DNA of 33,623 nucleotides, from NCBI GenBank assembly GCA_934168275.1, contig CAKPNA010000009.1:1-33623 (forward strand). The letters are read 5' to 3'. Below the pieces are notes generated by a model that saw only the letters and a list, made by a program, of their open reading frames with translations, was not told the origin of the DNA and did no database searches. The stretch is from an uncultured Bacilli bacterium (GTDB lineage Bacteria > Bacillota_I > Bacilli_A > RF39 > UBA660). Shown in pieces: positions 1-8,319 of this stretch. A program made the position numbers and the translations under genes. The stretch's first letter is position 1; each line of letters starts with the position of its first letter.

Positions 1-76
1 CCTTTCGGAAATGTATTTTATCATATTTTTGTAGTCCCTCTTTTTTATTAATGTCTACTTTAAGGGATGCATTTCA

Positions 77-2188
77 TTAAATTCCTTCTTTTACTATTAA
101 CTTATCATCTTTAACATCAATAACTAGTTTACTATTATATTTAATTTCTTCTTTAATAATAGAATTAGCTATTAATGTTTCAACATATTTAGAGACATAT
201 CTTTTAATTGGTCGAGCACCATATGATTCATCATAAGAATTATTAATAATATAGTCTTTAGCTTCTTTAGTTAGACTAATAGTAATATGTTTATCTTTAA
301 GTCTATTATTAATATCTAGAATAATTTTATCTAGAATATCATAAACAGTATCTTTACTTAATGAATTAAATATTATTATTTCATCTATTCTGTTTAATAA
401 TTCAGGCTTGAAAGTATGTCTTAATTCTTTCATAATTAATTCATCTTTATTATCAGCATTTTCTAGAATATATTCACTACCTAAGTTAGATGTCATGATG
501 ATGATAGTATTTTTAAAGTCAACGGTTCTTCCTTGACCATCAGTAATTCTTCCATCATCAAGAATTTGTAATAAGATATTATAAACATCTTTATGTGCTT
601 TTTCTATTTCATCAAATAAGATAATACTATAGGGATTTCTTCTGACAGCTTCGGTTAATTGGCCACCATCATCATAACCAACATATCCTGGAGGAGAACC
701 TATTAATCTAGCTACTGAATGTGGTTCCATATATTCACTCATATCAATTCTAACCATATGTTTTTCATCATCAAATAGTTCATAAGCTAGTGTTCTAGCA
801 ACTTCAGTTTTACCAACACCAGTAGGTCCTAAAAAGATGAATGAACCAATTGGTCTATTAGGATCTTTAATACCACTACGAGCTCTTATAATAGCATTAG
901 CTACTAAACTTAAGGCTTCATCTTGACCTTTAACTCTTTTCTTCATGTTTTCTTCAAGGTTTAGTAATTTATCTTTTTCACTACCGGTTAATTTACTAAT
1001 AGGAATATTAGTCCATTTAGAGATAATAGCAGCAATATCATCAGAATCAACAGTATCAGATAATATTTCTGATTTATTTAATTCTTTTAATTCAGTTAAT
1101 TCTTTTTCTAGTTTAGGGATAATACCATGTCTTAATTTAGCAGCTTCTTCTAAGTTATAATTACTCTCTGCTTTACTTAATCTAAAGTTAGCGTCTTCTA
1201 TTTCTTCTTTCTTTTTAGCTATCTTATTATTAACTTCTTTTTCTTCTTCCCAACTAGTTCTTAATGTAGATTCTTCACTTTTTAGTTTAGTAAGTTCTGT
1301 ATCTATTTCTTTTAATCTATTAATAGATATATCATCTTTTTCTTTTTTAAGAGCTTCTTTTTCTATTTCTAGTTGCATAATTTTTCTTGTTAAGGTATCT
1401 AGAGAAGAAGGTACTGATTCCATTTGAACTTTGATAGTTGCACAAGCCTCATCAACTAAGTCAATGGCTTTATCTGGTAAGAATCTATTAGTTATATATC
1501 TATCAGATAGGTAAGCTGCTGAAACAAGAGCTTTATCTTTGATAGTAACACCATGGAATACTTCTAATCTTGGCTTTAAACCTCTTAAGATAGTTATAGT
1601 ATCCATAACAGTAGGTTCACTTACTAATACTTTTTGGAATCTTCTTTCTAGAGCACCATCTTTTTCGATATATTTACGATATTCATTTAATGTTGTGGCA
1701 CCAATACAGTGAATTTCACCACGAGCTAACATAGGTTTTAAGATATTACCGGCATCCATGGCACCTTCCATACCAGTACCAACAATCATATGAATTTCAT
1801 CGATAAACATAATTATATTACCATCAGACTCTTTAACTTTTTTAAGAACAGCTTTAAGTCTTTCCTCAAATTCACCACGATATTTAGCACCGGCAATTAA
1901 AGCGGCCATATCAAGTTCCCAAATAGTTTTATCTTTTAGACTATTAGGAACATCACCTTTAATAATTCTTTGGGCTAGTCCTTCAACAATAGCAGTTTTA
2001 CCAACACCTGGTTCCCCAATTAAAACGGGGTTATTTTTAGTTTTTCTAGATAATATTCTAGTAATACTTCTTATTTCTTCATCACGACCAATGACAGGAT
2101 CTGTTTTACCATCTTTGGCTGACTTAGTAATATCACGTCCATATTTTTCTAAAACATTCTCTAAATTTTCTTGATACTCATTATTCAT
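77..2188 (-). CDS. clpB: ClpB-type AAA+ disaggregase lacking the N-terminal domain
   Basis: Hexameric ATP-driven protein disaggregase that works with DnaK in the cytoplasm. Seen in the 703 residues: first AAA+ module with Walker A GEPGVGKT and Walker B FIDEIH, a roughly 120-residue coiled-coil middle domain (about residues 270-390), then a second module with GPTGVGKT and LFDEIEKAH. The M domain favours ClpB over ClpC. The usual 140-150 residue N-terminal substrate domain is absent; the protein starts just before the conserved DPVIGR segment, as in mollicute ClpB and the short ClpB isoform. I start it at the ATG at 2188 because AAAGGTG lies just upstream; an in-frame GTG at 2197 overlaps that ribosome site. 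A CIRCE operator overlaps its promoter, so HrcA heat-shock control is expected. Confidence 0.95.
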   Translation of the reverse strand: MNNEYQENLENVLEKYGRDITKSAKDGKTDPVIGRDEEIRSITRILSRKTKNNPVLIGEPGVGKTAIVEGLAQRIIKGDVPNSLKDKTIWELDMAALIAGAKYRGEFEERLKAVLKKVKESDGNIIMFIDEIHMIVGTGMEGAMDAGNILKPMLARGEIHCIGATTLNEYRKYIEKDGALERRFQKVLVSEPTVMDTITILRGLKPRLEVFHGVTIKDKALVSAAYLSDRYITNRFLPDKAIDLVDEACATIKVQMESVPSSLDTLTRKIMQLEIEKEALKKEKDDISINRLKEIDTELTKLKSEESTLRTSWEEEKEVNNKIAKKKEEIEDANFRLSKAESNYNLEEAAKLRHGIIPKLEKELTELKELNKSEILSDTVDSDDIAAIISKWTNIPISKLTGSEKDKLLNLEENMKKRVKGQDEALSLVANAIIRARSGIKDPNRPIGSFIFLGPTGVGKTEVARTLAYELFDDEKHMVRIDMSEYMEPHSVARLIGSPPGYVGYDDGGQLTEAVRRNPYSIILFDEIEKAHKDVYNILLQILDDGRITDGQGRTVDFKNTIIIMTSNLGSEYILENADNKDELIMKELRHTFKPELLNRIDEIIIFNSLSKDTVYDILDKIILDINNRLKDKHITISLTKEAKDYIINNSYDESYGARPIKRYVSKYVETLIANSIIKEEIKYNSKLVIDVKDDKLIVKEGI

Positions 2189-2218
2189 TTTTATCACCTT
2201 TCTTTCATTACAGTAATA

Positions 2219-2259
2219 ATTATACCACTATTTTAGCAATTGTCAAGATAGAGTGCTAA
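2219..2259 (-). promoter_or_regulatory. clpB promoter with CIRCE (HrcA) operator
   Basis: On the minus strand TTGACA (2246-2241) and TATAAT (2224-2219) are 16 bases apart. Overlapping the -35 is a 9-9-9 inverted repeat at 2233-2259: TTAGCAATT, nine bases, GAGTGCTAA. CIRCE is TTAGCACTC-N9-GAGTGCTAA, so one half-site is perfect and the other has two mismatches. Known role: HrcA repressor binding; here it would block the -35. Confidence 0.85.
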
Positions 2260-2375
2260 TTATGACATATATAAAATAATACACTACAAGTTATAGTAAT
2301 ATTATGTCAAATAAAAGTATAAATATTTATTTTAAGAAATAATTATGTTATTATAAGTTAGAAGGTGATTATATA

Positions 2376-3923
2376 GTGAGAACTAAAAAAACATTATTAA
2401 ATATATTATGTGATACTATTCCATATGTTTTAATAGGGATAGTTGGTTTAGTTAAGGTTAATTTTTTAATTAAATATATTGGGGATGTTGGTAATGGTTA
2501 TTATCAGGTAATTAATCAAATTATTACTTATGTCTTTTTGGCACAGATAGGTTTTCCAGAAGCAGTAGTATATGCTTTATATAAACCGTTTGCTAAACAG
2601 AATAAAGATGATATTAATAGTATTTATTCAGGTAGTAGAAAGATATGCAAAATAATTGGAACAGTTATATTAGGATTAATATTTATAGTTAGTTTGTGTT
2701 TATATTTGTTCTATGGATTTGTTGATGGATATAGAAATTCAGCATTAATATGTTTTATTGTTATTGCTACATCATATTTAATATCATTTTTTGGAAGAGG
2801 GCAGACATACTTTGCTGTATTATCTGCTAACCAAGAAAAGTTTGTTTATTCATTAACTACTAATTTAGTAAAGTTAGCTTGTGATATATCAGTAATATTT
2901 GCAGTATGTATCTTTAAGAATTTAGAATCTATTGCGGTAGTTATATTATTTGCTAAAATTATTGAAGAGATAATACTTAGAATAGTAGTAAAGAAGAGAT
3001 ATCCTTGGCTACATGAAGTTGCTAATAAGAACACTTCAATGATAAAGATGACTAAAGATTTGGCGTGGACTAATATTGGCTTCTTAGTACTTAATAATAT
3101 TGATTCATTAATTATAGTATCTTATATGGGACCAGCAATGGTTAGTGTGTATACATCATATAATTTTATAGCTAGGTATTTAAATGAGATAGCTTCTAGA
3201 ATAGAATTAGGGGCTGTATACTCATTTGGTAATGTATTCGCTAAAGATGAGGATGATCTAGTATATCCATTATTTAAAGAGTTTTTAGTATTATTTATTG
3301 TTATAGCATTCTCGGTTGCTTTAACATTTATGTTAGGTATTAGAGGATTTGTATCAGTATGGGTAGATAGTGCAGGGGATGTTAATTATTTATTAAATTA
3401 TATAACAGTAGTATTCTTCTCACTAAGTTTGTTTTTAAATATTAGCTATTATCCATTACTAGCTTTAATAAATGCAAGAGGACTATTTAATGATAATAAA
3501 AAGCATACTTTTATATGTGCCTTTGTTAATGTGTTCTTCTCATTATTATTAGCTAAAAAATATGGTATTAGTGGGGTATTGTTTGCAACATCATTATCAT
3601 TTGTAGTAAATGTTTTCTTAAAGACACAACTAGTATGTAAGAAGATATTAAAAGAAGTTACACATGCTAAGTTATTAAGTATATACGGATTAATGTTGTG
3701 CATATATGTAATTCTTGCTTTCTTATTAAAGGGGGTAGAAGCAATAGTGCTTAAATATACAACTAGTTTAGTAGTATGTATTTTAATACTTGCTGTTATG
3801 TTTATATGTATTCTTGGTATATGCTTTGGTGTAATGTATTTAATAACACCAGATACTAAGAAATTATGTAGTAGAATTACTAATTTATTAAAAAGAAAGT
3901 TTAAGAAGAAATTGGCTGCTTAA
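2376..3923 (+). CDS. Polysaccharide/oligosaccharide flippase-like membrane protein
   Basis: A 515-residue polytopic membrane protein with about 12-14 hydrophobic segments, of the Wzx/polysaccharide-biosynthesis exporter type (MOP superfamily). The N-terminal pattern (hydrophobic helix, then FLIKYIGDVGNGYYQVINQI) matches the start of that family. Such proteins move lipid-linked sugars across the membrane. It begins with GTG, supported by AGAAGGTGAT upstream. It stands alone, without neighbouring glycosyltransferases, so the substrate cannot be inferred. It does not look like a typical SpoVB or MurJ, but assignment within the superfamily is uncertain. Confidence 0.75.
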   Translation: MRTKKTLLNILCDTIPYVLIGIVGLVKVNFLIKYIGDVGNGYYQVINQIITYVFLAQIGFPEAVVYALYKPFAKQNKDDINSIYSGSRKICKIIGTVILGLIFIVSLCLYLFYGFVDGYRNSALICFIVIATSYLISFFGRGQTYFAVLSANQEKFVYSLTTNLVKLACDISVIFAVCIFKNLESIAVVILFAKIIEEIILRIVVKKRYPWLHEVANKNTSMIKMTKDLAWTNIGFLVLNNIDSLIIVSYMGPAMVSVYTSYNFIARYLNEIASRIELGAVYSFGNVFAKDEDDLVYPLFKEFLVLFIVIAFSVALTFMLGIRGFVSVWVDSAGDVNYLLNYITVVFFSLSLFLNISYYPLLALINARGLFNDNKKHTFICAFVNVFFSLLLAKKYGISGVLFATSLSFVVNVFLKTQLVCKKILKEVTHAKLLSIYGLMLCIYVILAFLLKGVEAIVLKYTTSLVVCILILAVMFICILGICFGVMYLITPDTKKLCSRITNLLKRKFKKKLAA

Positions 3924-3939
3924 GGCTAGTTTCTTTTTT
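3906..3939 (+). terminator. Intrinsic terminator after the flippase gene
   Basis: AAGAAATTGGC pairs with GCTAGTTTCTT (11 bp with two G-U pairs) and is followed by a T run. The stop codon sits in the loop. Confidence 0.7.
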
Positions 3940-3946
3940 AGTTTTG

Positions 3947-3975
3947 TTGACATTAATATTTATTTATCGTATGAT
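3947..3975 (+). promoter_or_regulatory. Promoter of paralogue A
   Basis: Consensus TTGACA (3947-3952), 17 bases, TATGAT (3970-3975), directly after the flippase terminator. Confidence 0.8.
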
Positions 3976-4007
3976 ATTTTTAGTATTTATGGGGAGAGAT
4001 GGTTATA

Positions 4008-4841
4008 ATGGATTATGATTTAGAAAAACGTATTGAAGAAATATATAAGAAAAAAGAAGAAATATCTGATGTTAATAAAAAAGAAGCTGATAATAGAGCG
4101 GTTTTTGAAGAAGAACTAGCTGTTATGGAGGAAAACTATCGAAAAAAAATAGAAGCGGAGAGAGATAATTTTGAGCAATCATTAACGCCATTAAAATTAC
4201 AAAACGAAAGATTATCTCAAGAATTTAAACTTTTATGTAATGATACATTTTCAGTAATGTTGAAAGATTTAATTGATGAGTTGGCTACTTTAAGTGATAT
4301 TGATGTTTCCGATATTCGTGTTGAGATTAAGCCGGCTATTTCTTTTACAGGAGAACGTTATATTGATGAGATAATGGAATTAATAAATACAGTATACTAT
4401 AATTATATTACCACTTTAAATATAACATTGATTGGTTATCAACGTACTAAACATGCAGATGGTGATTCACTAACAAAAATATTTACATATTTAATGCGAC
4501 TAAATTCAAAATTTACTGATATGCAATTTGATGGAAGAACACTTTTAGAACATTGCAAAGCTGTTCAAGTATATGATGGACGTGGATGTAGTAGTTCTAC
4601 TGATTTAATTGTTTGTGAAAATATAGGTGGCTTAAAAGTAGCAATGCCTTTGAGCTATTTAGCTAGAGAAGATGATACAGAATGGTATCCTAATGATTTA
4701 ATGAGACAAGCAATTATTAATTGTGTCGAAGAGTATAAGAATGCAACAGTTGTAAGCACTTGTAAGACAAGAAGTAGAAATTTATCAGATGAAGTTAAAA
4801 AAATAAATATTATAAAGGGAGAAAAAGGTTATGAGCAATAA
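4008..4841 (+). CDS. Coiled-coil protein, tandem paralogue family, member A
   Basis: First of four neighbouring homologues of a family I do not recognise. 277 residues from the ATG at 4008, chosen because GGGGAGA at 3991-3997 is well spaced for it; an ATG at 3999 is only one base from that site. Layout seen: charged coiled coil over about the first 75 residues; a segment LKDLIDELATLSDIDVSDIRVEIKP; DGRTLLEHC; EWYPNDLMRQAIINCVE; and a basic tail ending with SRNLSDEVKK. No signal peptide or membrane segment, so it is probably cytoplasmic. It overlaps member B by 11 bases, suggesting translational coupling. It is the most divergent of the four in the middle region. Function unknown. Confidence 0.8.
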   Translation: MDYDLEKRIEEIYKKKEEISDVNKKEADNRAVFEEELAVMEENYRKKIEAERDNFEQSLTPLKLQNERLSQEFKLLCNDTFSVMLKDLIDELATLSDIDVSDIRVEIKPAISFTGERYIDEIMELINTVYYNYITTLNITLIGYQRTKHADGDSLTKIFTYLMRLNSKFTDMQFDGRTLLEHCKAVQVYDGRGCSSSTDLIVCENIGGLKVAMPLSYLAREDDTEWYPNDLMRQAIINCVEEYKNATVVSTCKTRSRNLSDEVKKINIIKGEKGYEQ

Positions 4842-5577
4842 TTTAAAAGAACGTCTAGAAGAATTGCAACATAGAAAAGATGAAAAGAAAATAGTAGATA
4901 GTAGAATAAGTGATGAAAGGACATTTTTTGAAGAAGAAGTTTTTCTTGAAAGAAAGAGACTTGAAGAAAAATTAAGTCCACTAAAGATTAGTTCTCAAAA
5001 ACTAGGTGAAGAAGTAGATAGATTAGGTAAAGATACAGTGGCAGTAAGATTGGGAGATTTAGTTAGCGAATTAATTAATCTAGCTGGAATAAATGCTTCA
5101 GATATGGTAGTTAAAGTTAAACCTGCTATTGTTTTTGGAGGAAAATATAGTATTGAAGATATAATTAGTCAAGGTAAAAAACATAGATTTGATTGCTATA
5201 TTGGTAATGGTGAAGTAGTATTATCAACATATAAAACTGAGCAACCATTAAACTACTCAATTAGTTTTAATATAGATTTAAATGAAGTACAGGCGGATGG
5301 AAGAACACTTTTAGAACATTGTTCTACTAAAACAAGAAGTGGTTCTGTAAAGAGAAGAAATGGTAATTATTTTTTTGAAGATTATACGGATTTAAATATT
5401 GATAAAGATATAGAAGAATTAATAGTAAAAATACCTTTATGTAATTTGGCTAAAGAATCTAGTACTAATTGGTATCCGACAGAATTAATAAGACAAGCAG
5501 TTATTAATTGTACAGAAAGAACTAAAGATAATTGTAAAAAAAGAAGTAGAAGTTTAGAAAGAGATACAAAGAAGTAG
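4831..5577 (+). CDS. Coiled-coil protein, tandem paralogue family, member B
   Basis: 248 residues, same layout as its neighbours: N-terminal coiled coil (about 1-65), GDLVSELINLAGINASDMVVKVKP, YSISFNIDLNEVQ then ADGRTLLEHC, then IPLCNLA, NWYPTELIRQAVINCTE and the basic tail KKRSRSLERDTKK. It starts inside the end of member A and lacks a promoter of its own, so A and B form one transcript. The ribosome site is GGGAGAAAAAGG. No transmembrane or secretion signals. Function unknown. Confidence 0.8.
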   Translation: MSNNLKERLEELQHRKDEKKIVDSRISDERTFFEEEVFLERKRLEEKLSPLKISSQKLGEEVDRLGKDTVAVRLGDLVSELINLAGINASDMVVKVKPAIVFGGKYSIEDIISQGKKHRFDCYIGNGEVVLSTYKTEQPLNYSISFNIDLNEVQADGRTLLEHCSTKTRSGSVKRRNGNYFFEDYTDLNIDKDIEELIVKIPLCNLAKESSTNWYPTELIRQAVINCTERTKDNCKKRSRSLERDTKK

Positions 5578-5599
5578 GAACTTTATGGCTATTTGTGAA

Positions 5600-5628
5600 T
5601 TGACAAAGAGATATACTTGTAGTATTAT
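5600..5628 (+). promoter_or_regulatory. Promoter of paralogue C
   Basis: TTGACA (5600-5605), 17 bases, TATTAT (5623-5628), in the gap between members B and C. Confidence 0.8.
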
Positions 5629-5661
5629 ATTTTCTGTTGTTAAAAAGGAGAAATTATTACA

Positions 5662-6429
5662 ATGAATGATGACATAATTCAATGCATTAAATTATTACAA
5701 GAAAGAAAAGCAGAAATAGATGTTATTGATAGAAAAATAGATGAAGAAAGAACTGCTTTTGAAGGAATTGTTGCTCTTGAAAGAAAGAAGTTTGAGGAAT
5801 CATTAAATCCTTTAAAAGAAGAAGTAACTAAATTATCTATGGATTTTGATACGATAGGGCAAAACGTAGTGCCTATAACACTTGGAGATTTAGTTAAAGA
5901 ATTAGCTACCTTAAGTGGTGTTGATGTTTCAAATATTGGAATTGAAATTAAATCTAATGTTGAATTTTGGGGTAAGAATAGTCTAAATAAAATATTAGAG
6001 TTATTTAGTTATAAGAATATACAGGGCCGTTGGGCTGTAGTATTAACTGATAAAAGTACTAGTAATCCATTATTTTGCTATAAGATGACTTTTAAATTAA
6101 ATTTAAATGCTATACAGGCCGATGGTAAGACATTTTTAGCACACTGTATGAATGAAATAAGATATGATTCTTATTTAGATAAATATTATACAATATTATG
6201 TGTTGGAAGAAATAGAGATGATATTATCTTAAATATTCCTTTAAATAGTTTATTTAAAAAAGATCATAAAGGTATTTGTGATGAAAAATGGTATCCAACT
6301 GATTTAATGATGCAAGCAGTTATTAATTGTGTAGAAAGAAGTCAAGAAGAAGAAATACCTAAAGATAATGTTAAAAAGAGAAGTAGAAAGTTATTAGATG
6401 AAACAAAGAAAGTAGGAGTTAATGATTAA
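5662..6429 (+). CDS. Coiled-coil protein, tandem paralogue family, member C
   Basis: 255 residues. N-terminal coiled coil (about 1-70), LGDLVKELATLSGVDVSNIGIEIK, FCYKMTFKLNLNAIQ followed by ADGKTFLAHC (first His of the usual LLEHC motif region kept, Glu replaced by Ala), IPLNSLF, KWYPTDLMMQAVINCVERSQ and the basic tail KKRSRKLLDETKK. It has its own promoter at 5600-5628 and an AAGGAG ribosome site, and its stop codon lies inside its terminator hairpin. Closest to member D in the C-terminal half. Function unknown. Confidence 0.8.
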   Translation: MNDDIIQCIKLLQERKAEIDVIDRKIDEERTAFEGIVALERKKFEESLNPLKEEVTKLSMDFDTIGQNVVPITLGDLVKELATLSGVDVSNIGIEIKSNVEFWGKNSLNKILELFSYKNIQGRWAVVLTDKSTSNPLFCYKMTFKLNLNAIQADGKTFLAHCMNEIRYDSYLDKYYTILCVGRNRDDIILNIPLNSLFKKDHKGICDEKWYPTDLMMQAVINCVERSQEEEIPKDNVKKRSRKLLDETKKVGVND

Positions 6430-6441
6430 CTTCTATTTTTT
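6414..6441 (+). terminator. Terminator after paralogue C
   Basis: AGGAGTTA pairs with TAACTTCT (one G-U) and is followed by ATTTTTT. The stop codon of member C is in the hairpin. Confidence 0.7.
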
Positions 6442-6452
6442 GTGTAGTTTAC

Positions 6453-6480
6453 TTGACTTTGCACTTGCTTATGATACAAT
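6453..6480 (+). promoter_or_regulatory. Promoter of paralogue D
   Basis: TTGACT (6453-6458), 16 bases, TACAAT (6475-6480). Confidence 0.75.
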
Positions 6481-6510
6481 AAATATGATTATTGAAGGAG
6501 GCGTAATGTT

Positions 6511-7305
6511 ATGGAATATGATTTAAGAGAACGCATAGAAGAATTACAGAAGTGTAGAGCAGAAATAACAGCTATTCAATCGAGAATTAAAAATGAAAAA
6601 GAAGATTTTTGGGAATATGTTGCAAGCGAAAGAAAGGCTTTAGAAGAAACGATTGCTAGAGAAAGAATAGCTTTAGAAACAACTTTGAAAGCAAGAAAAG
6701 AAAATAAAAAAAGAGAACTTGCAGAAAAACTTAAGCTAATGGATGAAGAATGCACTAGATTACATGATAGAGTTAATTATTTGGGACATAATGTTGTTTC
6801 AATAAGATTAGGAGATTTAATTGAAGAGTTAGCTAATTTATTAGAAATTAACCTTTCGGATATTATGGTGAATATATATTGTAATACTATATTTAGTGAA
6901 GAACGCACTATTGAAGAAATAGTAAAATCAATTAGTCAGAGAACAATTAAAGAAGATAATGATATTTTTTGGCGTTTAATGTTGTCTTCTAACAAAGAAG
7001 AACACTCATTTTGTTATAAAATGCTATTTAAAGCTGACTTAAATAGTAAACAAAAAGATGGCAAAACACTTTTAGAACATTGTACTATAATGCCGTGGAC
7101 AGTATATACTTGTTTAAAGGTTAATGAAGATTACGATGATTTGCTTATTAACATACCTTTATCATATTTAACAATCGATTCCGATCCTTTTTGGTATCCG
7201 GCAGATGTTATTACACAAGCAGTTATTAATTGCGTAGAAAAAAGTCAAGAAAAAGAAGCATCAAAAAAGAGAAGTAGAAAGTTATCAGATGAAACAAATA
7301 AGTAG
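6511..7305 (+). CDS. Coiled-coil protein, tandem paralogue family, member D
   Basis: 264 residues. The coiled coil (about 1-85) is longer than in its neighbours because of an extra charged stretch with ERIALETTLKARKENKKREL. Then come IRLGDLIEELANLLEINLSDIMVNI, FCYKMLFKADLNSKQKDGKTLLEHC, IPLSYLT, FWYPADVITQAVINCVEKSQ and the basic tail KKRSRKLSDETNK. AAGGAGG at 6495-6501 supports the ATG at 6511. It has its own promoter and a terminator with a perfect 9-bp stem. Probably cytoplasmic. Function unknown. Confidence 0.8.
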   Translation: MEYDLRERIEELQKCRAEITAIQSRIKNEKEDFWEYVASERKALEETIARERIALETTLKARKENKKRELAEKLKLMDEECTRLHDRVNYLGHNVVSIRLGDLIEELANLLEINLSDIMVNIYCNTIFSEERTIEEIVKSISQRTIKEDNDIFWRLMLSSNKEEHSFCYKMLFKADLNSKQKDGKTLLEHCTIMPWTVYTCLKVNEDYDDLLINIPLSYLTIDSDPFWYPADVITQAVINCVEKSQEKEASKKRSRKLSDETNK

Positions 7306-7331
7306 AAGTTAACGATTAACTTCTACTTTTA
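7304..7331 (+). terminator. Terminator after paralogue D
   Basis: Perfect 9-bp stem AGAAGTTAA / TTAACTTCT with a 3-base loop, followed by ACTTTT. The T run is short, so termination may be partial. Confidence 0.65.
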
Positions 7332-7351
7332 AATTATTTAATGATAAGTTC

Positions 7352-7380
7352 TTGTTTCTAGTAATTATTTATGTTAAAAT
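7352..7380 (+). promoter_or_regulatory. Probable promoter of the ireB operon
   Basis: TTGTTT (7352-7357), 17 bases, TAAAAT (7375-7380), ending 20 bases before the ireB start. Matches to consensus are moderate. Confidence 0.5.
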
Positions 7381-7400
7381 TATGTATAGAAGGTGTTTAG

Positions 7401-7610
7401 ATGAAAGATAATGATATATGTTCGATATTGAAAGATGTGTCTAATAGTTTAGAGAAGAAAGGTTATAATGCTATAACTCAGATAGTAGGTTATTTAATGA
7501 GTGGGGATATTGGTTATATTCCTAATTATGATAATGATAGAAATAAATTATCTAAAATTGATAGAACTACTTTATTAGAAGAGTTAGTTAAGTATTATTT
7601 AGATAAATAG
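7401..7610 (+). CDS. ireB: IreB family regulatory protein (DUF965/YrzL)
   Basis: A small cytoplasmic protein of 69 residues. The core KGYNAITQIVGYLMSGDIGYIPNY and the end LLEELVKYYL are characteristic of IreB/YrzL. In Enterococcus IreB is a substrate of the Ser/Thr kinase IreK and affects cell-wall stress responses. Family members usually have about 80-90 residues and an N-terminal extension carrying the phosphorylated threonines. This copy begins MKDNDICSIL and has no threonine in that region, so the known phospho-switch appears to be missing. First gene of the operon; ruvX starts on the next base after its stop. Confidence 0.9.
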   Translation: MKDNDICSILKDVSNSLEKKGYNAITQIVGYLMSGDIGYIPNYDNDRNKLSKIDRTTLLEELVKYYLDK

Positions 7611-8042
7611 ATGCGTTATTTAGGATTAGATTTAGGCAGTAAGACATTGGGAATATCGATTAGTGATACTACTAATACTATTGCTAGTGTATATACGACA
7701 TTAAGATTTAGTGAAGATAATAATTTAGATACATTAGATGAATTAAAGAAGATAATAAAAGAAAATAATATTACTACTTTAGTACTAGGTCTTCCAAAGA
7801 ATATGAATAACACCTTAGGACCTAGAGCACTTATTACTTTAGAATATAAAGAGAAGTTAGAACAAGAATTAAATATAGAAGTAATATTATATGATGAAAG
7901 ATTAACATCTGTTATATCTAATAATGTATTAATAGATGCAGATATATCAAGAAAGAAAAGAAAGAAAAAAGTAGATGGGATGGCTGCTGTTATTATATTA
8001 CAAGGTTATTTAGATAGGAGGAATAATGAATATGGAAAATAA
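7611..8042 (+). CDS. ruvX: RuvX/YqgF-family nuclease
   Basis: 143 residues, RNase H-like fold. Seen: N-terminal DLGSKTLGIS strand motif, LGLPKNMN, YDERLTS and a C-terminal KKVDGMAAVIILQGYL with the acidic residue expected for metal binding. The family (YqgF/YrrK) processes the 5' end of 16S rRNA and is also annotated as a putative Holliday junction resolvase; the rRNA role is better supported. The ATG abuts the ireB stop (TAGATG), and the gene's 3' end overlaps yrzB, so translation is coupled through the operon. Confidence 0.93.
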   Translation: MRYLGLDLGSKTLGISISDTTNTIASVYTTLRFSEDNNLDTLDELKKIIKENNITTLVLGLPKNMNNTLGPRALITLEYKEKLEQELNIEVILYDERLTSVISNNVLIDADISRKKRKKKVDGMAAVIILQGYLDRRNNEYGK

Positions 8043-8304
8043 TAATAATAAGTTTACAGTATTAAATAAAGAAGGTAAAAAAGTAGAGTGTGAGGTATTA
8101 TTTACATTTGAGTCAGAGGAGACTAATAAGAATTATATAGTATATACAGATAATACTAAGGATGATAAAGGTAATGTTAGAGTATTTGCTTCAATATATG
8201 ATCCTAATAGTGAAAATGGAGAATTATTACCAATAGAAACAGATAAAGAATGGAATATAGTAGAAGCTATTATTGATTCTATTCAAGAAGAAAAGAATAA
8301 GTAA
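8026..8304 (+). CDS. yrzB: DUF1292 (YrzB-like) protein
   Basis: 92 residues. The pattern of an acidic small protein with VECEVLFTFESEETNKNYIVYTD and IYDPN is that of DUF1292, whose gene normally follows ireB and ruvX in Bacillota. The molecular role is not established. It overlaps the end of ruvX by 17 bases, with AGGAGG upstream of the ATG at 8026; an ATG two codons on is also possible. Confidence 0.88.
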   Translation: MNMENNNNKFTVLNKEGKKVECEVLFTFESEETNKNYIVYTDNTKDDKGNVRVFASIYDPNSENGELLPIETDKEWNIVEAIIDSIQEEKNK

Positions 8305-8319
8305 TTTTTGGGTAGTTGT

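Noticed and set aside
1..76. A coding end or terminator left of clpB
   Set aside because: Short open stretches exist in several frames, and TCCCT/AGGGA could pair, but nothing can be told apart from chance in 76 bases.
2263..2310. Operator from TGACATA / TATGTCA upstream of the flippase gene
   Set aside because: Seven-base arms 35 bases apart in AT-rich DNA are likely to occur by chance, and no promoter is placed around them.
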